Made by a program: the position numbers and the translations under genes. The notes under the pieces are model-generated. The model was not told the origin of the DNA. It saw only the letters and a list, made by a program, of their open reading frames with translations, and did no database searches. From Campylorhamphus procurvoides (lineage: Eukaryota > Chordata > Aves > Passeriformes > Dendrocolaptidae), in assembly GCA_013396655.1 (NCBI GenBank), contig WBMV01003267.1, forward strand, positions 248,001 to 312,000: a DNA stretch of 64,000 bases, read 5' to 3'. Shown here one piece after another: positions 1 through 12,240 of the stretch. Positions within the stretch are counted from its first letter, which is position 1; every line of letters starts with the position of its first letter.

Positions 1-2100
1 CACCTGTAACAGCATCGCTTCCGCAGGGCTCCCACAGAGCCATCCATCCATCCATCCATCCATCCTGCCATCCCGCCATCCCGCCATCCCTTCATTCATC
101 ACTGTCCAGGAAGGACTCGGTGCTGCCCATGGAGAGCCTGAGAAATGTAGAACATCAGCAGGGCTTATTCTTTTACCCACCATCTCTAGGGGTTCTTTTT
201 CTCATTGTGAGCCCTCTCCGTGCCTTCATGCACTTGGTGTTTTGGGCAGTCTCTTGCTCTCTGTGTGCACATAGAGTGGTGGAGTTTTCATCATATAAAC
301 AAATGTATTGAACGGTGTTACTTTCTTGAAACACCGGGTGTTGTTTGGCCATATTGTGGGGTTTTATCTTTAAAAACACAGTGCTGTGGTTCATGTACCC
401 TGGGGATGCTGCATAAAGTGCCTGGAACTCTCTAATCCAGGGACTGTCCAGGAGGACCTCACCAGCTTCATCCACACGCCTCTGGCTTTGCATTTTTGCT
501 TTATCTGAATGATACCCTTGGCAGGAGATGTAACTTTTTTCCCCCTCATTTCATACATTTGTCTTTTTCATCCTTTTTTCTCCCCCCACTGCAAAAGGGA
601 ACATATGGTCCTCACTGTTTGCATTAATGGGCCTTTGATGCCACTGCTAAATGTAGCAGGTGGGGGCAACTTATCCTTGGTTTCTTTTGGTGACTACACA
701 CAGCATTATTAATGTCTCATTTAAAGAGGACCTGGTGATATATATCTATTTTTCCTCCAGACTGGATGCTCAATTTTGCCCAATGACAGTCATTTTTATG
801 GTTCTGGATGTCTGACCCAAAGAGGGAAGTTTTTGTTCATGGTTTATATCATATCCTGGCACAGGTGGAACTTTCATATGAATGCAGCATTCTGCTTACA
901 GTGTCCTCATCAGAGTTGTTAGACAATTCCATCAGTAAAAATAAGCACTTACATACTATAATAGGAAAAATTACTTAAACAATAAAACCCTGTATTTTTT
1001 TACCATAAAGGCCAAGAGTTTTAAACATCTCTGTATGTATCTGGCACTAACAGGATGGTATTTCACACGGATGCTTTCTGCTTGCAGCATGGTAGAGCAG
1101 GAGTGTCCTGCATTTTAGTTTAGACTTACGTCTGCTTTTTACCTCTAGAAATGTACAGCATAAGTTTTCACTTCTGAGAGTTCATCTGTGCTGACATTCT
1201 CATTTTTAACTCATTGGGAGCCCCCAGAGCAGCGAGGCTCAGGTATGCTTTGTGGTCCTGAATTTATGTAGCACTTGGGTAACCATAGAGCCTTGAAAGC
1301 TCCAGAGAACTGAGTTTCAAAGAACATGGCAAGCCAAAAGGTTGCCTAAAATCATGTGTCCCTGCACCTAACCCCATCACCCCAGTCGTTTTCAATTGTT
1401 CATAGTCATATGCTTTTCAGTCTTGCTCAATAACAGGTTTGCAGACCTTTGACATCTCTATTTAAAAACGAACTGACAGCTTTCCAGCAACAGCTGGTGG
1501 AGGGCACTTCTAGCTGTTCATAGTGCAATGGATTATAAAAAAATCCCACGTAGTTTCATATTTCCTACTTTGTCTCCAAGTTCAGACTGGTATTTACTGA
1601 TTTTTTTTGTTTCTGCTTGACATTGATTTAGCTTATATAGAAAATGTGCTTTTTACTTTACTAAATGTTTCCTTACGTGGGAAGTGTGAAGCCAACAGTC
1701 TTGGCATGGTGTGTCAGCCTTGTGAGTAAATTTTATAATTGGTTGAATTGCTTTTAAAATGTTAGCTACATTAATTTCCTCAGATGCTGCATGTCTGTGT
1801 TTTCTGTACAGTTCAAAGAGACCAGTTGGTCGCTGTTTGAACTGTTTTTTGCAATTTAAACATAGCCAATTGAAGTCTAAGATGGGGCATCCCATTGAAA
1901 TACAGTGGGAAGTATTGGTAATATTTCTCACTAGATTTCATTCTAAGTAAGTCAATTTCCCATTCATATTCCTGGTTAATCTAAACAGCCAGGCACAGAG
2001 GGGAAGTTGGGGTTTTTCTGTAGTCAGCTGGCAAAGGGTGTACAGTTCTTTAAACAAGGAAATAATTTCATAATATAAAAGCCTGTCCACATGCTTACAC
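1..2100. other. Non-coding stretch, left edge of window
   Basis: Apart from the microsatellite near its start I see no gene here. Reading frames are at most about 106 codons and overlap each other on both strands, as expected by chance. Composition is AT-rich with T runs and few CpGs. A region around 1880-1910 contains a short imperfect inverted repeat (CCCATTG and CAGTGGG) of a kind common in old vertebrate repeats, too short to classify. Confidence 0.7.
41..90. repeat. Compound microsatellite (CATC)n then (GCCATCCC)3
   Basis: Six CATC units run from 41 to 64, followed directly by three perfect copies of the 8-base unit GCCATCCC (67-74, 75-82, 83-90). The second array looks like an expansion of a mutated tetranucleotide unit, so the two probably share an origin. 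Length is likely to vary between individuals. No function is implied. Confidence 0.95.
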
Positions 2101-2530
2101 ATTCCTAAATGCAAATTTTAAAGCTAATTTCCATCTGAGTATTCAGATATTTCCTTAGACTGATGGCTGGCATTTTCTTAATAATGTGAAGTACATGGCT
2201 GTGTGGTTATGAAAAATCTGAAGGCTTAAATTTCCATTGATGGCAGTAATCATCATCTGAGCAGGAAGCATTCATCTGCCTGCTCTGATCTTCCACCACT
2301 GCTATCATGCTATTGAAAGCTCCCCAAATATGTCAATTTGCTTTCCGACTTTGATCCCTGACTCTTCTCTTGAGCTCCCCCAGGGCAACATTCCACTTCT
2401 CTGACCATCTTGTATGTAAATTGTTTTCAAATGAGTGAATTAATCAACATTGCAGAACCTTAATTGAAAATACAACTGATGATGCATGTCAGCTCATTCA
2501 AGTTAGAAATATATTTTAATTTTCATGTTC
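2101..2530. promoter_or_regulatory. Candidate conserved non-coding element (enhancer-like)
   Basis: This block has no open frame of note but the word content typical of deeply conserved vertebrate non-coding DNA: closely spaced homeodomain-type cores (for example GAATTAATCAA near 2437 and CCTTAATTGAAAAT near 2458), alternating with short CA/TG-rich words and no simple repeats. It reads as a distal enhancer candidate. Conservation cannot be seen from one sequence, so this is a judgement on texture only; it could equally be ordinary AT-rich intergenic DNA. Confidence 0.25.
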
Positions 2531-5500
2531 CCCAGAGCAATTAGCATCTCTTACTTTAACTTTTCAACCCTTCAAAATTACATCGAGATTTTAACCTTGA
2601 AAATGCCAAAATTACCATTGTCAGATGCCAACCTTTAACTCCCCTCCTGTTAAAACACCCTGAAAATATCTGAGAAATGCTCATCAAAAAAATTTCAAAG
2701 ACAGATGAGGAAGAAGCTCCTGCCAGAAGATAAGAGAGTGGTGGTAGCCTGGTGACTATCACAGGCAGGCATTTTATGTGGAGTATTGGACTTTTTTCCC
2801 TCTATGGTTGCACCTCCAGGTTGCTGCCAATACAGTTGCTGCTGTTACCCTCAAGTAATGCCTTCCCCCACCTCTTCCAGGATATTAAATGAATAAAGTG
2901 GTTCCTGTGACTCCCAACAGCTGTACTAGGAAGGAGGTGGGTTTTTTTTAAACTATTCTTATTTTTAAATTGAAGAGCTTATTAAAAAAGAAGCACTTCA
3001 GTAAGTTAAATTACTTAATGCTGCACATCCTTGGAACCCTAATCACTTCCAGATGGAGCAATTCATACTTCTGAGAGAACACTAATTTTAAAGTGAATCG
3101 GGGGTTTGGGTATCTGCATCTTAGAGTACCCTTGTACATTGCAGAGCCAAAAGCCCTTAAAAAATGAAGCAATCGAGTTTTGAAAATAAGTACTTTATTT
3201 TTAAACTTTATTTAAGTAGTTCCCATTAAACCCAGATTTTATTTCCTGCTGCTGTTCCTGCAGTACTCATACACATTCTTTTGAAAGTGCAGTAAACAGA
3301 GGCAGGAGAGTGGGAAATGTAATTTGGTGAAATACCTCTGGAAAGGCAACCTCTGCGTGGGTGAAAGGGAGATAACTTTGCATTCACAGTAATTGCTAGA
3401 AATCTTCTGTTCCTCTCACACATCTTGGTTTGAAATCCCACTTTCAAATGATCTTTTTGCTGTTAATTGCCTTCCATAACTAATCCATTGCTTTTTGTCC
3501 TGTGGGCTTGAGGAGATGAATGTCGTGGTGCTCAGACATCCTCTCTGTAACACCAACGCAAAATCAGTGTCAACACTCCCCTCTTGGCCTCTCAGGGCCC
3601 TTTCTTACAACAGCAACAACTTCTTAGTGCTCTAAACACGCCGTAGCCGAGTCTCTTCCCCCAGCAGTGTTGCACAATATTCCCTGGGAAAAGGGTTCGG
3701 TGGTGTTTGCTGCGTACAGTTGTCACTGTCCTTAGAGGAGGGACAAGCTGAAAACTTAGTGGATATGAAGCAAATACAGCTTCCATAGACAATTCTATTT
3801 GATATTTCTGACTTGCAATGTTATATTTCTTTCAGTGGGTGGGATTTCAAAAGGTAGGTGCCTTCCTGGTTAACCCCACTGATCATTGATCCATTGCTCA
3901 GCAGAGGAAATGGAAGAATAGTGTAACTTAGCTAGCACTTAAGTCCCGAAAACTCTAAATCACGTGTTCATTTTGCTGCACAGATATATGTAAAAGTTTT
4001 AATGTGGAATTCTGCATAATTTGCCTTTTATGTTGGGGTCAGCAGAAATATGGGAAATCGTGGAGCATGACAGACATCATTTTTCTCTTTGTGCTCAGAA
4101 GAAAAAAGGGAGAAGCAAGGAATCTACATTGTACTGGGATAAAGCAGGTTGTAAGGCCCGAGTAAATCATGCCACGTTCACTGGCACGTTGATACCGAGA
4201 TAACACCAAATATACCTTGTCATTTCTTACCTTGTGACCTTTTCTGTTTGTGTGGAAATCTCCTGGCCAGCCAAAGGCTGGTTCCAAACATAGCTCCAGT
4301 CCCAAATCACACCCTGCTGTGCCTACAGAGAATGCCAAGGGCTGGCATTGAACCCTACCCAGGACATCACGTCAGCTCAGTGCTTTGAGTGGCCCTGTCT
4401 TTGCTTCTGCTGGCAAAGGGAGAGCTGCAACACAGAGTGTGTGGCTGCCAGCCCTTTTAACATGCACCATGCTTGCTTTCCCCTGGAGAGAGAGGTTTTA
4501 TTTAATAATGAGTTCTGTTTAGGAAAGAAAAAGGTGCATTTTATCATGTTTTGTGCTTGTCAGAGGTGTTTTTATTTACTTTGAAGTCACTCGCTTGAAT
4601 CCTGAAGCAACCCTGGATTCTCTCTGTGTTTTCTCCCTAGCCACAAGCTCAGTAATTTATGCATAGATGTTATGTTTAAATATCAAGAGATTTTAATTGT
4701 CTGTGAATTTAAATTCCGTATTTTCCTGCCACAAATTGTCCTGCAAAAACTAATTGTAGAGATATATTTCAGAACAAAATATAGTGTATAAATTTCTCCA
4801 TAGATCACAGTTGTTCTGTGATTGCAGCCTAAGAATGTTTCCTACCATGACAATGAGTTTTCATGTTGTAAATGCAACCTATTTTAATGATAATGGATTA
4901 GTAAATAAGTTTTGAAAGCTACAGTTTCTGTTATTACTGTGTGCCTATACCAAAGTCCATTCACATGGAACATTTTTTCTCATCTTGAATTTGTTAAATA
5001 TTACTGGAGCAAAGCAGGAAAGATTTGTGATAATTCTCTTGCTACAGTAATTGGGTGATAATAACTTTAATATTGGGAAGAGTAAAGGAGAAGAGCAATA
5101 TTATGAGATACCACCATTACACAAATAACTAGCACATCATGAAAGCAAAGCAAAGCTGTGGTGTTAATGTTTGAGTGTCATGTTATTGGAAATACCCCTC
5201 ATTTTGGGGTTGATTTTGGAAGTTTTCTCCTATCAAAGGTTTATATCAAAACCAGAAATATTTGCCTTGATACGTATTTAGCAAACATGTTTATAAAAGC
5301 TGGCACTGTAAAATGATCTAAAATAAACCCCATTTTTTTTCAGGAGCAGGTCCTACTCTGGGGACACAAGATTTTAGAGCTGAGTGTGTTGGTTCAGCGC
5401 AGAATTTACAGACTTGAAAATTTGCTACTGCTCATTTTATGAAAGCTAGATTACAAATGAAAGCCTATGTACTCATGTGATATGCAAAGCCTAGGCCTGC

Positions 5501-7460
5501 CTTGCCAGCTGGTCAGCTGCCAGTTATAAATTATGCTGTAGGTATTTTCATGTAGAATATGGATAACATACTGCAATTTCTGTGTTTAATTTATTAAAGT
5601 ACAGTGCGAAGCATTATATAGTCAGCATTTGTGTCCTCTAACTGCACAGTAGGCATATGCTTTTGTTCTAAATGTAATCAAAATTATGGTGTCTCAGATA
5701 CCACTTAGTGAAATCCGTTGGCAAAGGCTGCAGTTTTTATTGTGATGACTATATTTTACATGTCTTAAAGCTGAACGGTGTTGCTGGAGCTGCTGATTTG
5801 GGAGGCAGTGTTCCTTTCCCTGCACAGTTGCCCTGTGGAACAGGGAATGTGCTAAGGCTGGGGATACTCCCACCTCTCAGTCCGGACTAAGCACAGGCAA
5901 AGGAATGGAAATCATTTCTCTAATGCGCTTCCACGGATTTCCAGCACCTGCTCCAGGGGTGGCCGTGGATAAGTCCTTAAGGAGTCCCATGGCTCAGTTG
6001 AAAGTGTTGGCAGCAGTTTTCTTGTGTTGAGAGGAACATCCCACAGGCACAGACTCTCTTGGAAGATCATTATAACACAGGATATATGGCTTAGCATAGT
6101 TTTTTATAATATTCCCATGCAAATCTTCCATTTGGATTCGGTACATGGAGAAGGAGTAGAAGATTCTTGCATGATGTCTTCTTCCTTCATAAATTAGCTT
6201 AGAAGTTGATGCAAAGTTATTTTTGAAGATTCAAGCAGCAATTAAAGCAGCAGCATCGTAATCAGTCATTACAGCATTACTGTATTTTAATGAACCAAAG
6301 AGCTTAAATCTCCTTTTTCATCTTTGACCATGTCTCCACGTATTTTATTTCCATCTGAGATGTCAGACATTCAAATGGTTTTCGGAAGTCGGGCATCTAC
6401 TCTTGGGGCAGCATTTCTTTATTTTAACTGGTCCATAAGGAAATTTGAGTTTAGGAAAATCTTTATGCCATAAGTATTGATGAAATTATTAATTTATACC
6501 TATATTTGTTGTTAACTGTCACTGTCTGATCTCTGCTGCGTAAAGAAGATCTTGCTTCACTTATTCCCTTCCTTTAAAATTTGCTTAATATCCCATCAGA
6601 GAGGGTATAAGCCCTGCCCAGGGAAAAACTTTTACCTTGTGATCCTGACACACAATAAAAAAAAATACCTATCTTTTGTAGTCAGGGCAAATTTGGGTTC
6701 TGAGCCAAAATCCATGGGCTTCTCTGGCCTCTGCATAGTGAATTAAAACCCCAAATGTTTTTATAGCTATAACCTTGAGCAGTTGTTTTGGGATAGATAC
6801 CAATAAATATAATGGGTCCACTGGGAAGAGACAGAGCATTTTCAGATTTATGAAGGGGAAAAAAATCAATATTCTCCCTGAGGCTGTATAAGTCATGAGT
6901 AGTACCAGTAGTTTTATGCAAAGTTGACAGTATCATGAAATACAAACCCTTGGTTTGGAATTTTACCAGAAATTAAAGTGGCATTAAAAAGAAAAGTAAA
7001 TGTTTTGGCATATGGATTAAGAAGGTTGTTTGTATTTCTTATCATTTTGCACTGCAAATTCCTTTCAACTGAGCAATAAAAGGCAATGCAGGAAAGATTT
7101 TAAGGAGAGTTTGGTTCTCAGTCCACATGTCTCCTCTGAATTATGTCTTTCACCACCCCCAATTAAATGTGCCTGTCTCTGAGGAATGCTCACTATGGAA
7201 GTGGCAGATCCCTCAGACTGCTCCTTAACAAACTGGATGTTGTGGAATCAGGAAGGAATGCTGGTTTTGGTACGGTTGTAGGTGCTGTTCCCTTACAATA
7301 GCCTTGATTTGCAAACAGTCACATCTAAATACACCACAGTTTGGAGCAGTCATCTGGTTGCTCCCAAGTCTCCTTGACTGATTGTCCTCCTATGCACATG
7401 CTGGCCTGGTTTGCAGTTTGTTGGAGGCTTTTATCTCAAAAAAGGAAAAGAATGCACTCA
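2531..7460. other. Non-coding stretch, AT-rich
   Basis: No gene is supported. A small cluster of CpGs at about 3556-3716 (in words such as ACGCCGTAGCCGAG) stands out against CpG-poor surroundings but is far too weak for a CpG island. From about 4640 to 4930 the sequence is rich in TAAT/ATTA cores and could hold another enhancer-like element. The minus-strand frame at 4039-4338 contains an exon-like segment with an AAG/GTAAGA donor, discussed among the rejected observations. Confidence 0.65.
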
Positions 7461-7465
7461 AGTTC

Positions 7466-7492
7466 ATATGTATGTTTATATAGATATATATG
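7466..7492. repeat. TA-rich microsatellite
   Basis: A short imperfect (TA)n/(TATG)n tract, ending in ATAGATATATATGAG. It is degenerate and explains the chance open frames read through it on the minus strand. Confidence 0.75.
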
Positions 7493-7575
7493 AGGGAAGG
7501 GATAGGTTCTGTTTGAGGCAGAAGGAAAAGCAGTTCTTTACACAACAAATCAACTGAGAGCAGCTCAATACATGA

Positions 7576-7609
7576 GTAGCACGAATTGCACTGTGGCACG
7601 AATTGATTT
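7576..7609. repeat. 17-bp imperfect tandem duplication
   Basis: Two adjacent 17-base units share the ten-base core GCACGAATTG (7579-7588 and 7596-7605) and 13 of 17 positions overall. The retained CpG in both copies is notable in CpG-poor DNA. It is probably a replication-slippage duplication. Confidence 0.7.
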
Positions 7610-8283
7610 GTACATACTGGAAATTGTACTTCTGTCTTTGAAGGATTACTTCCATCACACTGACCTGTGTTTGGGAGTGAAACAAAGGGAAAATAATTCT
7701 CTACTGAAAACCTTCTGGTTCAGTGCTGTCTTTACAAGTGTGAGTCCACCTGCAAATCATCTATCCTGTTGCCACCCATCAGTGTTTTTTAAATTAGCAT
7801 TTTTAATTTTCCCACATGCATTGCAATATGTCCAAAGTGTGACATTGTCCACAGGTGTTTCACTCCTAGCTGCTTTTATCACTCCGTTGGCAAGGAGTGT
7901 GGGATGAATCTGTGATGGTAGTACTCTGTCATGAGAATATGCTGTGTTGTTTGAAGACCATGCAGGATGCACTGTGGAGGTTTTATGTTTATTTTCCCTC
8001 CGTGTATTTCAAATTTAGGTACCACAGAAAAGATCACTGAGTAAGAGCATAGGGGATGTTAAATTGAGAACTGTTGAGAAGTGTTGCCCCCCAAAAAATG
8101 TGTTGTTGCTGCTGGAAAATTGAGAAGCCTAAGGGTGTTTTCCCACTCTTCATCTAGGGTGAAAAACACTTCAAGGAGATACTTGTTTTATGTATGGACT
8201 GGAAGAGGATCCTGCTTACTCCTTGTTAGTTATGCTAATAGAGGCATAAATAAGGAGACCTATGTAATCTATACTGGCATCTG

Positions 8284-8660
8284 TGGAGCAGCTTTAGGCT
8301 GGGTTGCCCAACCTGGCTCTGCCCGCGCAGGTCGATTCATGTGGCCAAAGCTCCTCCCGCTGCTCCTGCCCCAGCAGCCTTTGAGGTGGGCAGGGAGGGC
8401 TGGATGTCAGGCGTGTTCTGCTCCTGGTCCCAGGCAGCTGTGCTGTGTGCTGAGCTGAGAGCTCTGTCTCTTCCCATGTGAACGGCGTGCTAATGAAAAT
8501 CTGGGCATGTGTGCTTTGGATACAGCCCTTGGCGAGCTGGGCTTTGCAGGGCTCGTTGCTTCCCCCGTAGCGCTGATGCTCACCCAGCCTTCCTGCCCTG
8601 GCTCTGCAGAGGGAAGGGGCAGCAGTTCTGGGCTTTCCACCTCAGCGTGGCCTACAAAAC
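8284..8660. other. GC-rich island in AT-rich background
   Basis: The block is clearly richer in G and C than its flanks, with several CpGs (for example CCCGCGCAGGTCG near 8321 and AACGGCG near 8481). CpG density looks well short of a promoter-type CpG island by eye. Overlapping frames are open on both strands. It may be an old repeat fragment or a decayed GC-rich element; I cannot name it. Confidence 0.4.
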
Positions 8661-9400
8661 TGGGTTGGACCAGGCTCTGGGTAGTTTTTAAAATAGAACA
8701 AAAGAAAGGAGAGAAAAAGTTTCAGCTGCACACAATTTGGATATGCACAAGTGGAAATAAATTTAAACATGCAGCCCCAAAGTAAACAGATATGACTGTG
8801 ACTATACACAGGGAACAGATCAGTTGAGCTTTACACAGTCATTTTTCAAGTTAAACATGCTTTAATGTAAGCCATAAATTTCATCATATGAATATTTTTA
8901 TGAGCTGCATTTCATCCATTTATTACTCTGGAGTTCCAGATAGTGACACCGGGTAAATACAGTGCCAGTTCGCCTTCATGTTGAGTCACCAGGAGCCTTC
9001 TCTCTCCTACACGTTGTTTGAGCAAGGGTAACAAATGACTGCTATCGTTTCAGACATATTTCACTGGGAGTTTTATTTGACAGTGCAGCTGCCAAGAGTT
9101 CTTGCCTTGGTCCAGGCTGTGGAATTCTGACTTCAGGTTCCAGGTGGAAGTTCTGCTTTGGAGAGTTCAAATGTGTTTGGAATGGAATGTCTTCACAGTG
9201 TTTTCACCTGCTTTGGGGCAGGTTTTACTTTTACTTGGTTCTTAAGTCTCACTTTATAAATTAAAATAAAAACTTCTAAATCTGTAAGGTTGTGGCCCTC
9301 ATGAAGCAATGAATTATGCTGAAAGTAATATACATTAGAATAACTTGCAATAGATTTTAGATTACTGTGTATATGCCATATTACATGCACCTGTGTTATT

Positions 9401-9410
9401 AAAAAAAAAA
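9401..9410. repeat. A10 homopolymer
   Basis: A perfect run of ten A, following TTATT. It could be the tail of an unrecognisable retroposed copy, but nothing upstream identifies one. Confidence 0.9.
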
Positions 9411-11010
9411 TTGGAGTGACTAAGAACCCTTTGGGAAACAGGGTTGGGAAAGCGAGCTCTGCCACAGTCTGCCCGGGGCAAACAAAATCTGGATTCCATT
9501 GCAATGTTCAGGAGAGGACGTGGAGTCTGCTGGGGAGACTGTGGCCTGCTGGGGGCCAGACTGCTGCTCCCTGTCCTGAGGGAGGGATCCGAGCTTGGGT
9601 GTCTGTGGATGTGGATGAAGGGGATACACCCGCCCTCCCTCCCTCCTGAGGAGGGACACCTAAGCTGATGGTTTAGGCATATTTGGGAAGTGTCTAAAGG
9701 ATAAATGCCACCCATAGACATGGGCAGAAGGCAGTTTGTTATTTCTGTTTAGAGGATGGCAGTATGTGTTGGACATCATGTATTTAACCAGGTCTGTAAT
9801 CATTAATGTAGAATAGAAGATCTTTCTCTGCTATGCAATCCACCTTGGAAAGTGCAAGTGAAGTGAAAAAAGCTAATTTACAATTTCTTATCCACTATAT
9901 TGATGCTTTATACATACAACTAAACATCCTGTATCTTTAGAAGGTAGGTTAGTATTTTTCCTACACCTACTTGAGAAACCACAGTCTGTTTTGAAAGAAA
10001 AGTCTGTTTTTTACTGCAGAGAAATAGATCACAGCACATTCCAAGAGCCAGTGTAGCTCCCTAAATCTGCTTTTCCTGTTTCAGTCTTATTAGTGTTTTC
10101 ATCACTAACTTAAAATTAATCAAGGCAGACAAGTCCTTGCAGCCATGAAGCAAAGTGCTGGGAGCAGCTTTTGCCTTTGTGAGTGCTGTACCGTAGCAAC
10201 CCCGTCCGTGGCGTGTTCCAAAGCCCTGCAATTTGAATTTGGGGAGATGAAGGAATCAGCTGTAGTGTTAGAAACCTTAATCTGCAGAGGGGACAGAGCT
10301 TTGAATGTGGAGTGACCTTGTTTGCCAGACAAGGCATCATTCCTGTGAGCTGCAGAGTAGATTTCTAATTCTTTTCCAAGAGTAATGACATCTCTCACCT
10401 GTGTATTGATGACAAAATTGCCATGTTTCTAGAGAAGGGATTGCACTGTATCATGTAATCTTTTTTCTCCGTCTTCACTCAGAAAAAGATTATATTTGCT
10501 TCAAAACATCATAGTAACAAGAGGCTGATTCTGTAAATTTGAGAATAACACAATCTCTCTGCCTTAAATATCCAAACCCTCTCTTTTTTTGATTGTTATT
10601 CATTCCTTTATGCATGGTAATCCACTATTACCTTTGGTCATTGCAGCTTCTTGTATCTTCTGCTAGTGCTACACTTAAAGATTTTGTCATACCAATTCGA
10701 ATAAAAATTATATGCTGAATTGGAAATGCTTTATGGTCCTTACAGTGGATAAAATATGTTAATTTGTGTAAATGCTCCTCTGAGTGCAGATGCTTGCACT
10801 GAAAGCATGCTTATCTTAAAAGCTGCATGTCTTTCATTCTTTTATATGTGCAGTTTATTTTTTTAATACATGTCTAATATTTCAGAAGACTTTTAAAAGG
10901 AGACATTTGAAGTTAAGTGAAAAAATACCCTCCTTGCTTTTTCATAAATATTCATGGGTTCATAGAAAATCTTATAACTGAATTGCTATTTTCTTTTGAG
11001 GTTTTGTGTG

Positions 11011-11067
11011 TTCTTCCCCTTTCCGCCCTTTTTTCCCCCCTTTTTTTTTTTCTTTTTTCCCTTTATG
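11011..11067. repeat. Polypyrimidine tract (C/T runs)
   Basis: Almost uninterrupted pyrimidines on the + strand: CCCC, CCC, CCCCCC, then T11 and further T/C runs. Only one G breaks it. It resembles a giant splice-acceptor tract, but no exon-like sequence follows it. On the minus strand it is polypurine with three G runs of three or more within range, one short of a canonical G-quadruplex. Confidence 0.9.
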
Positions 11068-11160
11068 CTTCATTTCATTGCTATAGATTAGCAAATTAAG
11101 AATGCTGGGTTGGCTGTGCCATTATATGCTTGACATCAAGTCTGGTATGTGAAGTGTTAG

Positions 11161-11360
11161 TCTGCTCACTTTTGTTACACAAGTTTTATGTATCTTAATA
11201 ACATGGGGTAACACGCAAGTGAATTAAGCAGAGTTAATATGATGGAGTTTAGAGTATAAGCTGAAGCATTTACTTTATTTGTGTGTCAGTTATTTAGCTT
11301 ATAAATAGAAATACATGCACGTCGCATTTGAGGTCAGCAACCACAATATGGCATTATATG
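11161..11360. promoter_or_regulatory. Candidate conserved non-coding element with MEF2-type site
   Basis: An AT-rich block free of simple repeats, containing TTATAAATAG at 11299-11308, which fits the MEF2 consensus YTAWWWWTAR, and a small CpG-bearing word (GCACGTCGCA) near 11318. No open frame of interest crosses it. The element is proposed from word content only; the same MEF2 match would also read as a TATA-like box, and no transcript start is otherwise suggested. Confidence 0.25.
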
Positions 11361-11889
11361 TTAACTGTGAAGGAAAATTTAGTGAGAAACTTATTTTGGA
11401 AATAATTCTCTTAAAATGCTTCTTATTGAAAAGTATTTCTGTCAGAACTCAGCTGTTACATTCATATTCTGAATCCAGTGGTCATTTAATTTAAGCGAGA
11501 TGACAGCTTGGTTCCCAGGCACAGATATGAAAACAGACTAATTGTGATTCAGGGCAAGTGGCTTTTGTTTTATCAGATTCAATATTTTTCTTCTTTGAAG
11601 AGATGTCATCTTGGTCTTCCTATTTTTAGTGGAATCTCCTTTACTGGAAAGAATTGGCAGAAGTGATGGTAGGTAAAGCAGAAATGAATGTCTGGCACCA
11701 ACAGCTGGGCACTGACCTGTTAGAAAAACATAACAGAATATGTGCAGCAAAACACACGGATACATTTTCCTTACACCAAAATACAGGCATATATAATACT
11801 ATAATCATTAAATATTCATTTTTCAGGTTTTCAAGTCTCCACCTGCAGTAAATCGGTGCACTGTATAATACATAAAAGATGGATGGGGT

Positions 11890-12240
11890 AGTGTGGCAAG
11901 AGTAATGAATTTCACTTTTCCTGCTATGAAACCCACAGAGCCCGGCACCAACTGATCATAAATAAATGCCCAGTCAACAGCAATGGCAGTCCCTGTAAGG
12001 AGAACATTGGGGTAGATAAATCAAATGTTGTTTAGGACGTTTTTCTCGGTAGGAAAGAAATACACAAGTGCTTTCTAGATGTTATTCACTGCTGATTATT
12101 CACTGCACACTTTTATTCCATCTTATTCGCCGAATTTCAATGTGTTAGACATTTAGAATTCAGTCAAATGCTGGGGAGAGAGGGTAAAAATGGCAAAGGA
12201 CGAGGATATTCAAATCTCACTGAGAAGTGAGTCTATAAAG
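11890..12240. promoter_or_regulatory. Candidate conserved non-coding element
   Basis: Mixed-composition sequence with words typical of conserved enhancers (AACTGATCATAAATAAATG near 11950, paired TTATTCACTGCTGATTATTCACTGC near 12083, TTATTCGCCGAATTTCAATG near 12123). The two TTATTCACTGC copies about 20 bases apart form a local direct repeat. No coding potential is seen. Conservation is unverified. Confidence 0.25.

Larger units (their letters stand above)
7610..11010. other. Non-coding stretch with GC-rich patches
   Basis: No gene is supported. GC-rich patches at 8284-8660 and 9500-9660 produce overlapping open frames on both strands (up to 125 codons), which is what GC-rich sequence does by chance because stop codons are AT-rich. 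None of the translations looks like a known domain. The remainder is AT-rich. Confidence 0.65.

Noticed and set aside
4231..4322. Exon-like minus-strand segment between CTGTAG and AAG/GTAAGA
   Set aside because: The donor is strong but the acceptor lacks a real pyrimidine tract, and the open frame has no recognisable content.
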